Notes: a model not told the origin generated them from the letters alone. DNA of 21,113 bases from SYIM01 sp041182885 (GCA_049423065.1 JBMSQB010000080.1:1-21113), one strand, 5' to 3'; shown: positions 7,517 through 15,445, counted from the first letter of the stretch. Program-made: numbers and translations.

Positions 7517-8500
7517 ATGAGCCTCATCCGGATGACACCCATCACGGGACCGGCTGCCTGGCGTGGGCCGGATTTTGATGGTGACGAGTCGTGGATCCAT
7601 CGGCTGAGTGCTGCCGAGATTGATGCGCTCGACGAGGCGCTGGCGGCCGTTGCACGGAGCGGCCGGCGCTTCCCCGACTTCGGCCGCGAACATTTCCCGA
7701 TCGGCGCGCTTGGCGCCGTGCTGCCGGCCTTCGCCGAAACGCTGGAGAACGGCCGCGGATTTCTGCTGCTTCGCGGGCTGCCGGTCGCGCGCTACAGCGA
7801 CGAGCAACTCAAGTCCGTTTGCTATGGCATCGGGCTCCACCTCGGCTTGCCGGTTCGCCAGAACCCGAGAGGCGATCTGCTGGGCGAGGTCATGAATGTG
7901 GGTGACCTCAACAGCAAGCACACCCGGGTCTACGAAACCAACCTCTATCTGCCCTATCATTCCGACCCCTCGGATGTGGTGGGCTTGATGTGCGTGAGGA
8001 AGGCCCGCGAGGGCGGTCTCAGCAGTCTGGTGAGCGTGGCGAGCATCTACAACCAGATCCTGCTCCATCACCCGCAGTATCTGGCGCTGTATTACCGCTG
8101 CTGGTATTTCGCGCATCTCTGCGAGCCCCAGCCCAGCCTGTCGCCCATCTTCAGCTTTCACCAGGGGAAACTGAGTTGCCGCTATCTGCGCCAGTATCTC
8201 GAACTCGGGCACGAGCTTCGGGGCTATCCGCTATCGAAGGTGGATATCGAGGCGCTCGATCTGTTCGATCAGGTGATGCACGACCCCGCCATCCGACTCG
8301 ACATGATGCTCGAGCCTGGCGACCTGCAGTTCGCCAACAACTATGCGGTGCTGCATTCGCGTACCGCGTTCCAGGACCATGAAGCGCCGGAACTTCGAAG
8401 GCGAATGCTTCGTCTGTGGCTCAAGATGCCGAACGCGCGCGTGCTGGCACCCGAGTTTCCCGGCCGAAACGGGTTCCCGGCACCGCTTGCTGCCGCTTGA
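7517..8500 (+). CDS. TauD/TfdA-family Fe(II)/2-oxoglutarate-dependent oxygenase
   Basis: Probable non-haem Fe(II) and 2-oxoglutarate-dependent oxygenase. The iron-binding facial triad is visible: HSD in LPYHSDPSD (about residues 148-150) and the distal His in VLHSRTAF (about 280), followed by RRRMLRLW, whose Arg would bind 2-oxoglutarate. The 327 residues suit the family. Two starts are possible: ATG at 7517, or GTG at 7508 whose GTGA overlaps the Bug3 stop; neither has a strong ribosome-binding site, so coupling to Bug3 is likely. The ATG is chosen. It precedes the PuuE-type hydrolase by 24 bp. TauD-family members cleave or hydroxylate sulfonates, aryloxyacids, carnitine precursors and peptide products, so the substrate is open. 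Confidence 0.88.
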   Translation: MSLIRMTPITGPAAWRGPDFDGDESWIHRLSAAEIDALDEALAAVARSGRRFPDFGREHFPIGALGAVLPAFAETLENGRGFLLLRGLPVARYSDEQLKSVCYGIGLHLGLPVRQNPRGDLLGEVMNVGDLNSKHTRVYETNLYLPYHSDPSDVVGLMCVRKAREGGLSSLVSVASIYNQILLHHPQYLALYYRCWYFAHLCEPQPSLSPIFSFHQGKLSCRYLRQYLELGHELRGYPLSKVDIEALDLFDQVMHDPAIRLDMMLEPGDLQFANNYAVLHSRTAFQDHEAPELRRRMLRLWLKMPNARVLAPEFPGRNGFPAPLAAA

Positions 8501-8524
8501 TCAAGTCTTCCTCAGGACCTCACC

Positions 8525-9484
8525 ATGAACGCTGCCCCCAGCCAATCCCCTTACCCTCGCGACCTTCGCGGCTACGGCCGCAATCCTCCCCACGCCCGGT
8601 GGCCGGGCAATGCCCGCGTGGCGGTGCAGTTCGTGCTCAACTACGAGGAGGGCGGCGAGAACTCCGTGCTCCACGGTGACGCCGGCAGCGAGCAGTTTCT
8701 GTCCGAGATGTTCAGCCCCGCGGCCTATCCCGCGCGCCACCTCAGCATGGAGGGCATCTACGAGTACGGCTCGCGTGTCGGGGTATGGCGGATCCTGCGC
8801 GAGTTCGAGCGACGCGGGCTGCCGCTCACCGTTTTCGGCATCAGCATGGCGCTCGAGCGCTGCCCCGAGGTGACCGCGGCATTCGTGGAACTGGGCCACG
8901 AGATCGCCTGTCACGGCTGGCGCTGGATTCATTATCAGAACATCGACGAGGCAACCGAACGCGAGCACATGCGGATTGGCATGGACATCATCAGCCGGCT
9001 GACGGGCTCGCGGTCACTGGGCTGGTATACCGGCCGCGACAGCCCCAACACGCGGCGACTGGTGGCCGACTACGGCGGCTTCGAGTACGACAGCGACTAC
9101 TATGGCGATGATCTGCCGTTCTGGATGCAGGTGCGGCGAACCGATGGCGCGCTGGCCCCGCATCTGGTGGTGCCCTACACGCTCGATGCCAACGACATGC
9201 GGTTTGCGCTGCCGCAGGGCTACAGCCATGGCGACGAATTTTTTGAATACCTGCGCGATGCCTTTGACGTGCATTGGGCTGAAGGCGATGAGCGCCCCAG
9301 CATGATGAGCATCGGCATTCATTGCAGACTGCTCGGACGGCCCGGCCGGATGCGCGCGCTGCAGCGCTTTCTCGATCATGTCCAGTCGCATGACCGGGTT
9401 TGGGTCACGCGCCGGATCGACATCGCGCGCCACTGGAAGACAACGCATCCGTTTGATGCCGCCTCGGCGTTTGTGTGGGAATGA
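8525..9484 (+). CDS. PuuE-type allantoinase/cyclic-imide hydrolase-like protein (polysaccharide deacetylase fold)
   Basis: NodB-fold hydrolase of the cofactor-independent allantoinase (PuuE) group rather than a true sugar deacetylase. The hallmark early segment FVLNYEEGGENSVLHGD (about residues 36-52) is present, followed by SEQFLSEMF, a GHEIACHGWRWIHY segment (about 124-137) and YTGRDSPNTRRL. The 319 residues fit PuuE, which opens the hydantoin ring of allantoin. Some relatives hydrolyse cyclic imides. No purine-degradation gene (uricase, allantoicase, ureidoglycolate lyase) is nearby, and the neighbours are a TauD-like oxygenase and an SDR. I therefore infer a cyclic amide or imide arising in this pathway rather than allantoin. 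AGGA precedes the ATG at good spacing. Confidence 0.85.
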   Translation: MNAAPSQSPYPRDLRGYGRNPPHARWPGNARVAVQFVLNYEEGGENSVLHGDAGSEQFLSEMFSPAAYPARHLSMEGIYEYGSRVGVWRILREFERRGLPLTVFGISMALERCPEVTAAFVELGHEIACHGWRWIHYQNIDEATEREHMRIGMDIISRLTGSRSLGWYTGRDSPNTRRLVADYGGFEYDSDYYGDDLPFWMQVRRTDGALAPHLVVPYTLDANDMRFALPQGYSHGDEFFEYLRDAFDVHWAEGDERPSMMSIGIHCRLLGRPGRMRALQRFLDHVQSHDRVWVTRRIDIARHWKTTHPFDAASAFVWE

Positions 9485-9521
9485 GCGCCAACCGATTGAT
9501 TTCGACTCAGCGAGGTCTGCC

Positions 9522-10214
9522 ATGCCGACCGTTCTGATCACCGGCGCCAACCGCGGGATCGGTCTCGAGTTTGCCCGCCAGTATGCGGCCGACGGATGGC
9601 GGGTGATTGCGGCGTGCCGCGAGCCAGCGACTGCAAAAGCGCTGCTTGAACGGCTGCCCGCCGCGGATGTGGTCGCGCTCGATGTGACCGACACCACATC
9701 GATTCGCGCGCTGGCGGCTTCACTCGCAGGGCAGCCGATCGATGTCCTGATCGCGAACGCCGGCGTGATGTCGGCCCATCCGAGAAGTGATCCGCTTGAT
9801 ATCGCCGATGAGGCCTGGCTCAACGACTTCCGCGTCAATGCGGTGGGTGCGCTTCGGGTTGCTGCCGCCTTCGCGCCGCATCTGGCGGCCGGAGGCGAGC
9901 GAAAGCTGATCGCAATCAGCAGCCTCCTGGGGTCGATCGGTTCAAACGGCATGGGCGGGCATTATTCCTATCGCGCATCCAAAACCGCACTCAACGCACT
10001 GTGGCGCTCCTTTGCCGTCGACCATCCCGAACTGATCGCGGTCACGCTCAGCCCTGGCCTGCTCCGCACCGACATGACGCGCTATGAATCTGCCTGGGAC
10101 CAGTTGAACGATCCGGCACCGCGTGTGGGGCTGCTCCGCGGCGTCATTGCCGGCCTCACGGCGGCGGATACCGGGTCGGCGATGAATTTCAGCGGGGAGA
10201 GAATGCCCTGGTAA
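9522..10214 (+). CDS. Short-chain dehydrogenase/reductase (SDR), C-factor-like
   Basis: NAD(P)-dependent oxidoreductase of the classical SDR family acting on an alcohol or ketone. The Rossmann glycine motif TGANRGIG is at residues 7-14, NAG at 79-81, a catalytic Ser near 133-134, and the YRASK catalytic pair Tyr150/Lys154. The product is 230 residues, short for classical SDRs (about 250) but normal for the CsgA/C-factor-like branch. The ATG at 9522 has GAGG 6 nt upstream; the longer in-frame start at 9378 lies deep in the previous gene and is rejected. It is the last gene of the Bug3 module, 37 bp after the PuuE-type hydrolase. It could oxidise or reduce an intermediate made by the TauD-like oxygenase. 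Confidence 0.9.
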   Translation: MPTVLITGANRGIGLEFARQYAADGWRVIAACREPATAKALLERLPAADVVALDVTDTTSIRALAASLAGQPIDVLIANAGVMSAHPRSDPLDIADEAWLNDFRVNAVGALRVAAAFAPHLAAGGERKLIAISSLLGSIGSNGMGGHYSYRASKTALNALWRSFAVDHPELIAVTLSPGLLRTDMTRYESAWDQLNDPAPRVGLLRGVIAGLTAADTGSAMNFSGERMPW

Positions 10215-10240
10215 GCAGGGACGCCACGCTTTCACCAGAT

Positions 10241-10267
10241 CGGTCCCGACACCTGTATCGGCGACCG
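10241..10267 (+). repeat. Bulged hairpin upstream of Bug4
   Basis: CGGTC-CCGA (10241-10249) can pair with TCGG-C-GACCG (10258-10267), giving a 9-bp stem with one bulged C and an 8-nt loop. It lies in the largest gap (74 bp) of the plus-strand run, between the SDR stop and the Bug4 ribosome-binding site. No U-tract follows, so it is not an obvious terminator. It may be an operator for an internal promoter or an intercistronic RNA stem. Confidence 0.4.
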
Positions 10268-10288
10268 GACCAACGAGGAGACCTGTTC

Positions 10289-11275
10289 ATGTCCAAGCGC
10301 CTGATTCAACCGTTTCGCCGCAAGATGCTGGTCGCTTCATCGCTGGCTGCGCTGTCGCCCGGACTGTCGGCCCAGACTCCGTCCTATCCCGGCAGACCAG
10401 TGCGGTTTGTGGTGCCGATCACCACCGGCGGCAGCAACGACGTGGTGGCGCGAGCCATTGCGCAGCGCCTGTCCGAGGTGTGGGGGCAACCCGTGACGGT
10501 GGAAAACCGCCCTGGCGCCGGCATGAATCTTGGTGCGGAGTTCGTGGCGCGAAGCGCCCCGGATGGTTACACCTGGCTGCTGGGGGCCAACAATATCTTT
10601 GTGTTCAACCCGCATGTCGGCAAGACGCCTTTTGATCCGTTCAAGGACTTCACACCGGTTACCACCGTTGCCCTGGTGCCTTTCGTGCTGGTGGTCAATC
10701 CGTCGCTGCCGGTCCGAAACGTGGCTGAACTGATCGACTATGCGAAGCGCAATCCCGCCGCACTCAATTACGGTTCCTCGGGCAACGGCTCGCCGCAGCA
10801 ACTGGCCACTGAACAGCTCAAATTCGCCGCCGGCATCCAGATTCAGCACGTGCCTTACAAAGGCGCAATGGGTGCCATCACCGACCTGATTGGTGGCCGC
10901 ATTCAGGTGTTCATCGGGGCGGTCAATTCGCTGCTGCCCCATATCCGGGAAGGGCGGCTCAGGCTGCTTGCCGGAGCGGGCGGCAAGCGCTTTGCAGCCT
11001 TCCCGGATCTTCCCGCCATCGCCGAGACCGTGCCGGGGGTGGCGCTCGACGTGTGGCTGGGTGTTTTCATGCCTGCGGGGGTCCCGGCCGATATCGTGGG
11101 CAAGGTCAACACCGATATCGCCAGGGTGCTGAACCAGCCCGAGGTGAAGGCCAATCTCGCAGGCCAGGGCATCGAGGTTTCCACCAGCACTCCCGAGGCG
11201 CTTGCCGCCACCATTCGCGATGACCACGCCCGCTGGGGCAAGGTGATTCGCGAAGCCAATATCAAGGCAGACTGA
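10289..11275 (+). CDS. Bug/TctC-family substrate-binding protein (Bug4)
   Basis: Periplasmic solute-binding protein of 328 residues. The leader has FRRKMLVASSLAAL, with paired arginines before the hydrophobic core, and probable cleavage after LSA (about 28). Motifs are PITTGGSNDVVAR (about 43-55), YGSSGNGSPQQLA and VPYKGAMGAITDL, ending RWGKVIREANIKAD. In the serine-rich ligand loop the position that is His in the other four Bugs here (PHLA, QHLA, QHLS) is Gln (QQLA), which may signal a different ligand. GAGGAG sits 8 nt before the ATG. It leads the ThDP-ALDH-VOC-FMO2 module with only 6 bp to the next gene, so its ligand may be that module's substrate. Confidence 0.93.
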   Translation: MSKRLIQPFRRKMLVASSLAALSPGLSAQTPSYPGRPVRFVVPITTGGSNDVVARAIAQRLSEVWGQPVTVENRPGAGMNLGAEFVARSAPDGYTWLLGANNIFVFNPHVGKTPFDPFKDFTPVTTVALVPFVLVVNPSLPVRNVAELIDYAKRNPAALNYGSSGNGSPQQLATEQLKFAAGIQIQHVPYKGAMGAITDLIGGRIQVFIGAVNSLLPHIREGRLRLLAGAGGKRFAAFPDLPAIAETVPGVALDVWLGVFMPAGVPADIVGKVNTDIARVLNQPEVKANLAGQGIEVSTSTPEALAATIRDDHARWGKVIREANIKAD

Positions 11276-11281
11276 CCCACC

Positions 11282-13063
11282 ATGACACTGCGACGAGAGG
11301 CGCCCGTTCCTTCGACTGCGAACGGGCAACACTGGGGGAGCGATTCGATCGCCGACTGCCTGCGCGCCATGCGCGTGCCGTGGCTTGCGCTCAACCCGGG
11401 CGCGAGTTACCGCGGGCTGCACGACAGCCTGGTCAACCATCTGGGCAACGAAGCGCCACAGATGCTCCTCTGCCTGCACGAGGAAGTCGCCGTTGCCATC
11501 GCTCACGGTTATGCGAAGGCGAGTGGCAGGATGATGGGCGCGGTGTTGCACTCCAACGTGGGACTCATGCACGCCACCATGGCGGTGTTCAACGCCTGGT
11601 GTGACCGTGTGCCGGTGTTGATGCTGGGTGCAACCGGCCCCTGGGATGCGGCACGCCGCCGTCCCTGGATCGACTGGATCCACACTGCAAGCGATCAGGG
11701 CGCGCTGGTGCGCGACTACACCAAGTGGGACAACCAGCCGGGCTCGATTCCCGCTGCGATCGAGGCGCTGCTTCGGGGGGCGCAAATTGCACAGACCGCG
11801 CCGCGCGGGCCGGTCTATATCAATCTCGACGCGGCGCTCCAGGAGGCGAGGCTCGATGTACCCGTGCCCACGCCGGATCCTGCGCGCTATGCCGCGCCGG
11901 CTTCGCCGCCTCCAGCGCCTGCCGATGTCGAACGTGCGGCGGCGTTGCTCGCCGCAGCCGAGCGGCCGGTGATCCTGCTGGGGCGCGTATCGCGAAGCAT
12001 CCACGACTGGGCGAACCGCGTGGCACTCGCCGAGGCACTGCAGGCGCAGGTGATCACCGATCTGAAGAATGCGGCAGGCTTTCCGACCGCGCATCCGCAG
12101 CACCTGGGGCCGCCCGGTGCCTTTCTGAGCCCTGAGGCGAGTGCCGCGCTCCGGGCGGCTGATGTGGTGTTGATGCTCGACTGGGTGGACCCGGGCGGGG
12201 CATTCAGGCAGGCATTGCAGGGTGCGCCTTGCAGCGCAAAGGTCATCAACGTGTCGCTCGACATGCATCTGCACCGTGGCTGGAGCATGGATGGCGGCAG
12301 CCTCCCACCGGCCGATGTGTTCATGCTCTGCGAACCCGATGCGGCGGTGGCGGCACTGTTGCCGGTCTGTCAACGCCGCACGCCGCGCCAGTGGCCGGTT
12401 CGTGCGCCGTTGGCGCCCCCGGCGGACGACGATCAGGTAAGCCTGCGCCAACTCGCTGCTGTGCTTGAGCAGGCTGCGCGGCCCGAGGAACTCTGTATCG
12501 TGCGGCTACCCCTCGGCTGGAATGGCGGCTATCGTGATTTCAGCTCGCCCATGGACTATCTCGGCGCGGACGGCGGCGGCGGACTGGGAGCCGGTCCAGG
12601 TAATGCAGTGGGCGTTGCGCTTGCCCTGCGTGACGAGCGGTCCTCGCGTGTACCGATAGCGCTTGTGGGCGATGGTGATTTCCTCATGGGCAGCACGGCG
12701 GTCTGGACCGCGGTGCGATACGGCATTCCGGTACTGATCGTGGTCTGCAACAACCACTCGTTTTTCAATGACGAACTGCATCAGGAACGCGTGGCGCGCG
12801 AGCGCTCCAGGCCAGTGGAGAACCGCTGGATCGGCCAGCGCATGACCGAGCCGGAAATCGATCTTGCCAAAATGGCTGAATCCATGGGTGCGCTTGGCAT
12901 CGGCCCGGTGCGGCGTGCGCAAGACCTTCTGCCGGCGCTGCAGGACGGCCTCGCCGCAGTCCGGGCCGGACGCGTGTGCGTGATCGACGCCTCGGTGGTG
13001 CCGGGCTATGACTCGAACATGAGCGGGCAGAGCAGCACGCAAGCGGCGATCCACAAACGTTGA
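11282..13063 (+). CDS. Thiamine-diphosphate-dependent enzyme (acetolactate synthase/benzoylformate decarboxylase superfamily)
   Basis: ThDP enzyme with the three-domain POX/ALS/BFD architecture over 593 residues. The N-terminal PYR domain has LHEEVAVAIAHGYA, whose Glu67 is the cofactor-activating glutamate. The central domain is about 195-370. The C-terminal PP domain has the Mg-ThDP motif GDG at 463-465 followed after 24 residues by NN at 490-491. The stretch RRPWIDWIHT (127-136) looks characteristic of an uncharacterised subgroup. The acetohydroxyacid synthase small subunit is absent, and the next gene is an aldehyde dehydrogenase, so decarboxylation of a 2-oxo acid to an aldehyde is the likeliest reaction, as in the mandelate pathway. 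Carboligation or C-C hydrolysis cannot be excluded. It starts 6 bp after the Bug4 stop. Confidence 0.9.
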   Translation: MTLRREAPVPSTANGQHWGSDSIADCLRAMRVPWLALNPGASYRGLHDSLVNHLGNEAPQMLLCLHEEVAVAIAHGYAKASGRMMGAVLHSNVGLMHATMAVFNAWCDRVPVLMLGATGPWDAARRRPWIDWIHTASDQGALVRDYTKWDNQPGSIPAAIEALLRGAQIAQTAPRGPVYINLDAALQEARLDVPVPTPDPARYAAPASPPPAPADVERAAALLAAAERPVILLGRVSRSIHDWANRVALAEALQAQVITDLKNAAGFPTAHPQHLGPPGAFLSPEASAALRAADVVLMLDWVDPGGAFRQALQGAPCSAKVINVSLDMHLHRGWSMDGGSLPPADVFMLCEPDAAVAALLPVCQRRTPRQWPVRAPLAPPADDDQVSLRQLAAVLEQAARPEELCIVRLPLGWNGGYRDFSSPMDYLGADGGGGLGAGPGNAVGVALALRDERSSRVPIALVGDGDFLMGSTAVWTAVRYGIPVLIVVCNNHSFFNDELHQERVARERSRPVENRWIGQRMTEPEIDLAKMAESMGALGIGPVRRAQDLLPALQDGLAAVRAGRVCVIDASVVPGYDSNMSGQSSTQAAIHKR

Positions 13064-13075
13064 AGGGTATCGATC

Positions 13076-14548
13076 ATGAATGCTCCCCCTGCCGCCCGAC
13101 CGGTCTCGGCGCTGCTGCCGAGCCGCCGCGAGCTCTACTACGGAGGGGCCTGGCACGAGCCGCGCGGCGGCTACCTCGAGACGGTGAACCCGGCCACAGG
13201 CGAGTCACTGGGCCGCGTGGCTGAGGCCAATGCCGATGATGTCGATGCCGCAGTGCGCGCCGCGCAGGCGGGTTTTGAGACCTGGCGACGGATGAAGCCG
13301 CTCGAGCGCGCAGGGCTGCTGCGCAAGGTGGCGGCGGTGCTGCGTGAAAACGCATTCGAACTGGCCATGATTGACGCTGCCAACTGCGGCAATCCGATCA
13401 GCGAGATGCAGCGCGACGCGTTGATCGCGGCGGTGCAGATCGAGTACTACGCCGGGCTCGCCACCGAGATCAAGGGCGAAACACTGCCGATGGGCGAGGG
13501 CATCCTCAACTACTCGCTGCGTGAACCCTACGGTGTGTGCGCACGGATCGTCGCCTACAACCATCCGATCATGTTCACCGCGGGCAAGATGGCGCCGCCG
13601 CTGGCCGCCGGCAATGTGGTCATCATGAAGCCGCCCCATCAGGCGCCACTCTCGGCCTATCGCATGATGGAACTGCTGGACGGCATCCTGCCGCCTGGCG
13701 TCCTGAATGTGATCAGCGCCGGCACCCCGGGCAGTCAGGCGCTGGTCACGCACCCGATGGTTCCCCGCCTGGCCCTGATCGGCAGCGTGCCCACCGGACG
13801 CGCCATCGCCCGCGCAGCCGCCGACCGGTTGAAGCATGTCACGCTCGAGCTGGGCGGCAAGAACGCCTGCATCATCTATCCCGATGCCGACCTCGCGCGT
13901 GCCATGCCGGGCGCGGTGAACGGCATGAATTTCACCTGGTGCGGGCAGAGCTGCGGCTCCACGTCGCGGCTCTTCGTGCATCGCTCGATCCATGACGAGG
14001 TGATCGAGGGCATGCTGAAAGCGGTGCGGCACTACCAGCCCGGCATTCCCACCGAGATGTCCACCACCATGGGGGCGATCGTCTCGAAGGCGCAGTGGGA
14101 AAAAATCCTGGGTTATGTCGCGATCGCCAAGGCCGAAGGCGCCGACCTCATCTACGGAGGCGGGGTCCCCAGCGACCCCAGGCTCGCCAATGGCTGGTTT
14201 GTCGAGCCGACTGTCTTTACGGGTGTTTCACAGGACATGCGGATTGCCAACGAAGAAGTGTTCGGTCCCATTCTGTCGGTGATTCGGTGGGATGACGAGG
14301 ACGCCCTCTTCGAGCAGGTGAACCGGGTGGAATACGGGCTCACCGCGTCCATCTGGACCAGCCGCCTCGACCAGGCGCACCGTGCCGCGGCGCGGGTGCA
14401 GTCGGGGTATGTCTGGGTCAACCATGTGAGCAGCCATTTCATCGGAGCGTCCTTTGGTGGCTACAAGCAGTCGGGGATCGGTCGAGAGGAAGGCTTCGAT
14501 GAACTGTTGTCCTACACCCAGCACAAGAATGTCCACGTGGTGCTTTGA
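13076..14548 (+). CDS. NAD(P)+-dependent aldehyde dehydrogenase
   Basis: Aldehyde dehydrogenase superfamily enzyme oxidising an aldehyde to the acid. The general base Glu258 is in LELGGKN, the nucleophile Cys293 in CGQSCGS, and the stabilising Asn162 in AYNHP. EEVFGPILSV is present towards the C-terminus. The cofactor segment is KPPHQAP (185-191), where His replaces the Glu that usually holds the NAD ribose, so NADP+ use is possible. The 490 residues are standard. AAGGG lies about 10 nt before the ATG and overlaps the end of the ThDP gene, which is only 12 bp away. The pairing with the ThDP enzyme suggests the sequence 2-oxo acid to aldehyde to carboxylic acid. The true aldehyde is unknown. 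Confidence 0.94.
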   Translation: MNAPPAARPVSALLPSRRELYYGGAWHEPRGGYLETVNPATGESLGRVAEANADDVDAAVRAAQAGFETWRRMKPLERAGLLRKVAAVLRENAFELAMIDAANCGNPISEMQRDALIAAVQIEYYAGLATEIKGETLPMGEGILNYSLREPYGVCARIVAYNHPIMFTAGKMAPPLAAGNVVIMKPPHQAPLSAYRMMELLDGILPPGVLNVISAGTPGSQALVTHPMVPRLALIGSVPTGRAIARAAADRLKHVTLELGGKNACIIYPDADLARAMPGAVNGMNFTWCGQSCGSTSRLFVHRSIHDEVIEGMLKAVRHYQPGIPTEMSTTMGAIVSKAQWEKILGYVAIAKAEGADLIYGGGVPSDPRLANGWFVEPTVFTGVSQDMRIANEEVFGPILSVIRWDDEDALFEQVNRVEYGLTASIWTSRLDQAHRAAARVQSGYVWVNHVSSHFIGASFGGYKQSGIGREEGFDELLSYTQHKNVHVVL

Positions 14549-14596
14549 GGGGTTCGCCCAGGCATTTCCGTCGCCCGGTTTTCGGGGAGAGCGCTG

Positions 14597-15436
14597 ATGC
14601 CGATTCAGGCGAGGCTTGGCTGGCTTCATCTCCAGTCGCCGCAGCCCGAGGCGATGGCGGCTTTTTACTCGCGCGCTTACGGTCTTCGGGTTGAGCGGCA
14701 GGGCTCCGTGCTGACCTGCCGTGGCGATGGCCGCGCGCTTCATGTGTCAGCGGGCGAAGCCAACCGGCTTCATTACGCGTTGTACGGGTTTGCAGAGGAG
14801 TCCTGCTGGCAGGCGTTTCTCTCGCGCGGAGAGTCGGCGTTGTCGCTTGAGTTGCCAGATCTGGCCGATATTCCGCCTGGGTCGCGCTCATGCGTCGATC
14901 CGGACGGCAACCGAATGGTGTTCGCGCCGCCGGGAATGTCTGCGGTGCCGGGGCAAACGCTTGCCATCAAAGCGCTACCGCCCGCGGTCAATCAGCACTT
15001 TGCCCTGCGCACCACCCGGATTGACGAGATGCTCGCGTTCTACTGCGGGCGGTTGGGTTTTCATCTGTCTGACCGCGTACTGGATGGCGACGGCAGGCTG
15101 CGCGCGTGTTTCCTGCGCACCGACTCGCTCCATCACTCGCTTGCGCTGTTTGGCGCACCGGTCACATGCTTTGATCATCAGTCGTTCGAGTCGCCTGCCT
15201 GGTCAGACCTCAAGGACTGGGCCGACCACATGTCGCGCGAGCGGATCGAAATCGTGTGGGGAGTGGGGCGCCACGGACCCGGTAACGACGTATTTTTCAT
15301 GGTCCGGGACCCCGACGGCAATCTTGCCGAAATCTCCTCTGAAATCGAGGTGTGTGAGGAGGCACGTCCTGTGGGGGTGTGGCCCCATGAGGAGCGCACG
15401 CTGAATCTCTGGGGCAAGGCGATCATGCGCAGCTGA
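14597..15436 (+). CDS. VOC-superfamily extradiol-dioxygenase-like protein lacking the catalytic Tyr
   Basis: Two-domain vicinal-oxygen-chelate protein of 279 residues resembling type I extradiol ring-cleavage dioxygenases. The C-terminal domain keeps the metal triad: His134 (NQHFALRT), His194 (FDHQSFES) and Glu245 (DPDGNLAEI). Second-sphere histidines His180 (HHSLALF) and His226 (GRHGPGND) are also kept. The Tyr that normally lies three residues before the DPDG motif is Met235 (FFMVRDPDG), so the chemistry may be altered, or this may be a divergent ring-cleavage enzyme. GGAG precedes the ATG by 7 nt. It sits 48 bp after the ALDH and 9 bp before an MhpA-type hydroxylase, a neighbour expected for hydroxylate-then-cleave pathways. 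Confidence 0.85.
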   Translation: MPIQARLGWLHLQSPQPEAMAAFYSRAYGLRVERQGSVLTCRGDGRALHVSAGEANRLHYALYGFAEESCWQAFLSRGESALSLELPDLADIPPGSRSCVDPDGNRMVFAPPGMSAVPGQTLAIKALPPAVNQHFALRTTRIDEMLAFYCGRLGFHLSDRVLDGDGRLRACFLRTDSLHHSLALFGAPVTCFDHQSFESPAWSDLKDWADHMSRERIEIVWGVGRHGPGNDVFFMVRDPDGNLAEISSEIEVCEEARPVGVWPHEERTLNLWGKAIMRS

Positions 15437-15445
15437 CACCCGGCC

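Noticed and set aside
8525..9484. Reading this gene as a cell-wall or chitin deacetylase
   Set aside because: The PuuE-specific NYEEGGENSVLHGD segment and lack of a signal peptide argue for the cytosolic cyclic-amide hydrolase group.
10337..12451. 704-codon minus-strand open frame opposite Bug4 and the ThDP gene
   Set aside because: It lies antisense to two genes with clear family motifs, is Arg/His/Gly-rich and shows no recognisable domain; a GC-rich shadow frame.
11282..13063. Calling the ThDP enzyme an acetolactate synthase large subunit (ilvB)
   Set aside because: No ilvN-like small subunit, catabolic context and an atypical RRPWIDWIHT segment make a biosynthetic role unlikely.
13205..14032. 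275-codon minus-strand frame inside the ALDH gene, with similar long antisense frames at 7172-8212 and 15203-16126
   Set aside because: All are opposite well-supported enzymes, and long antisense frames are expected at this GC content.
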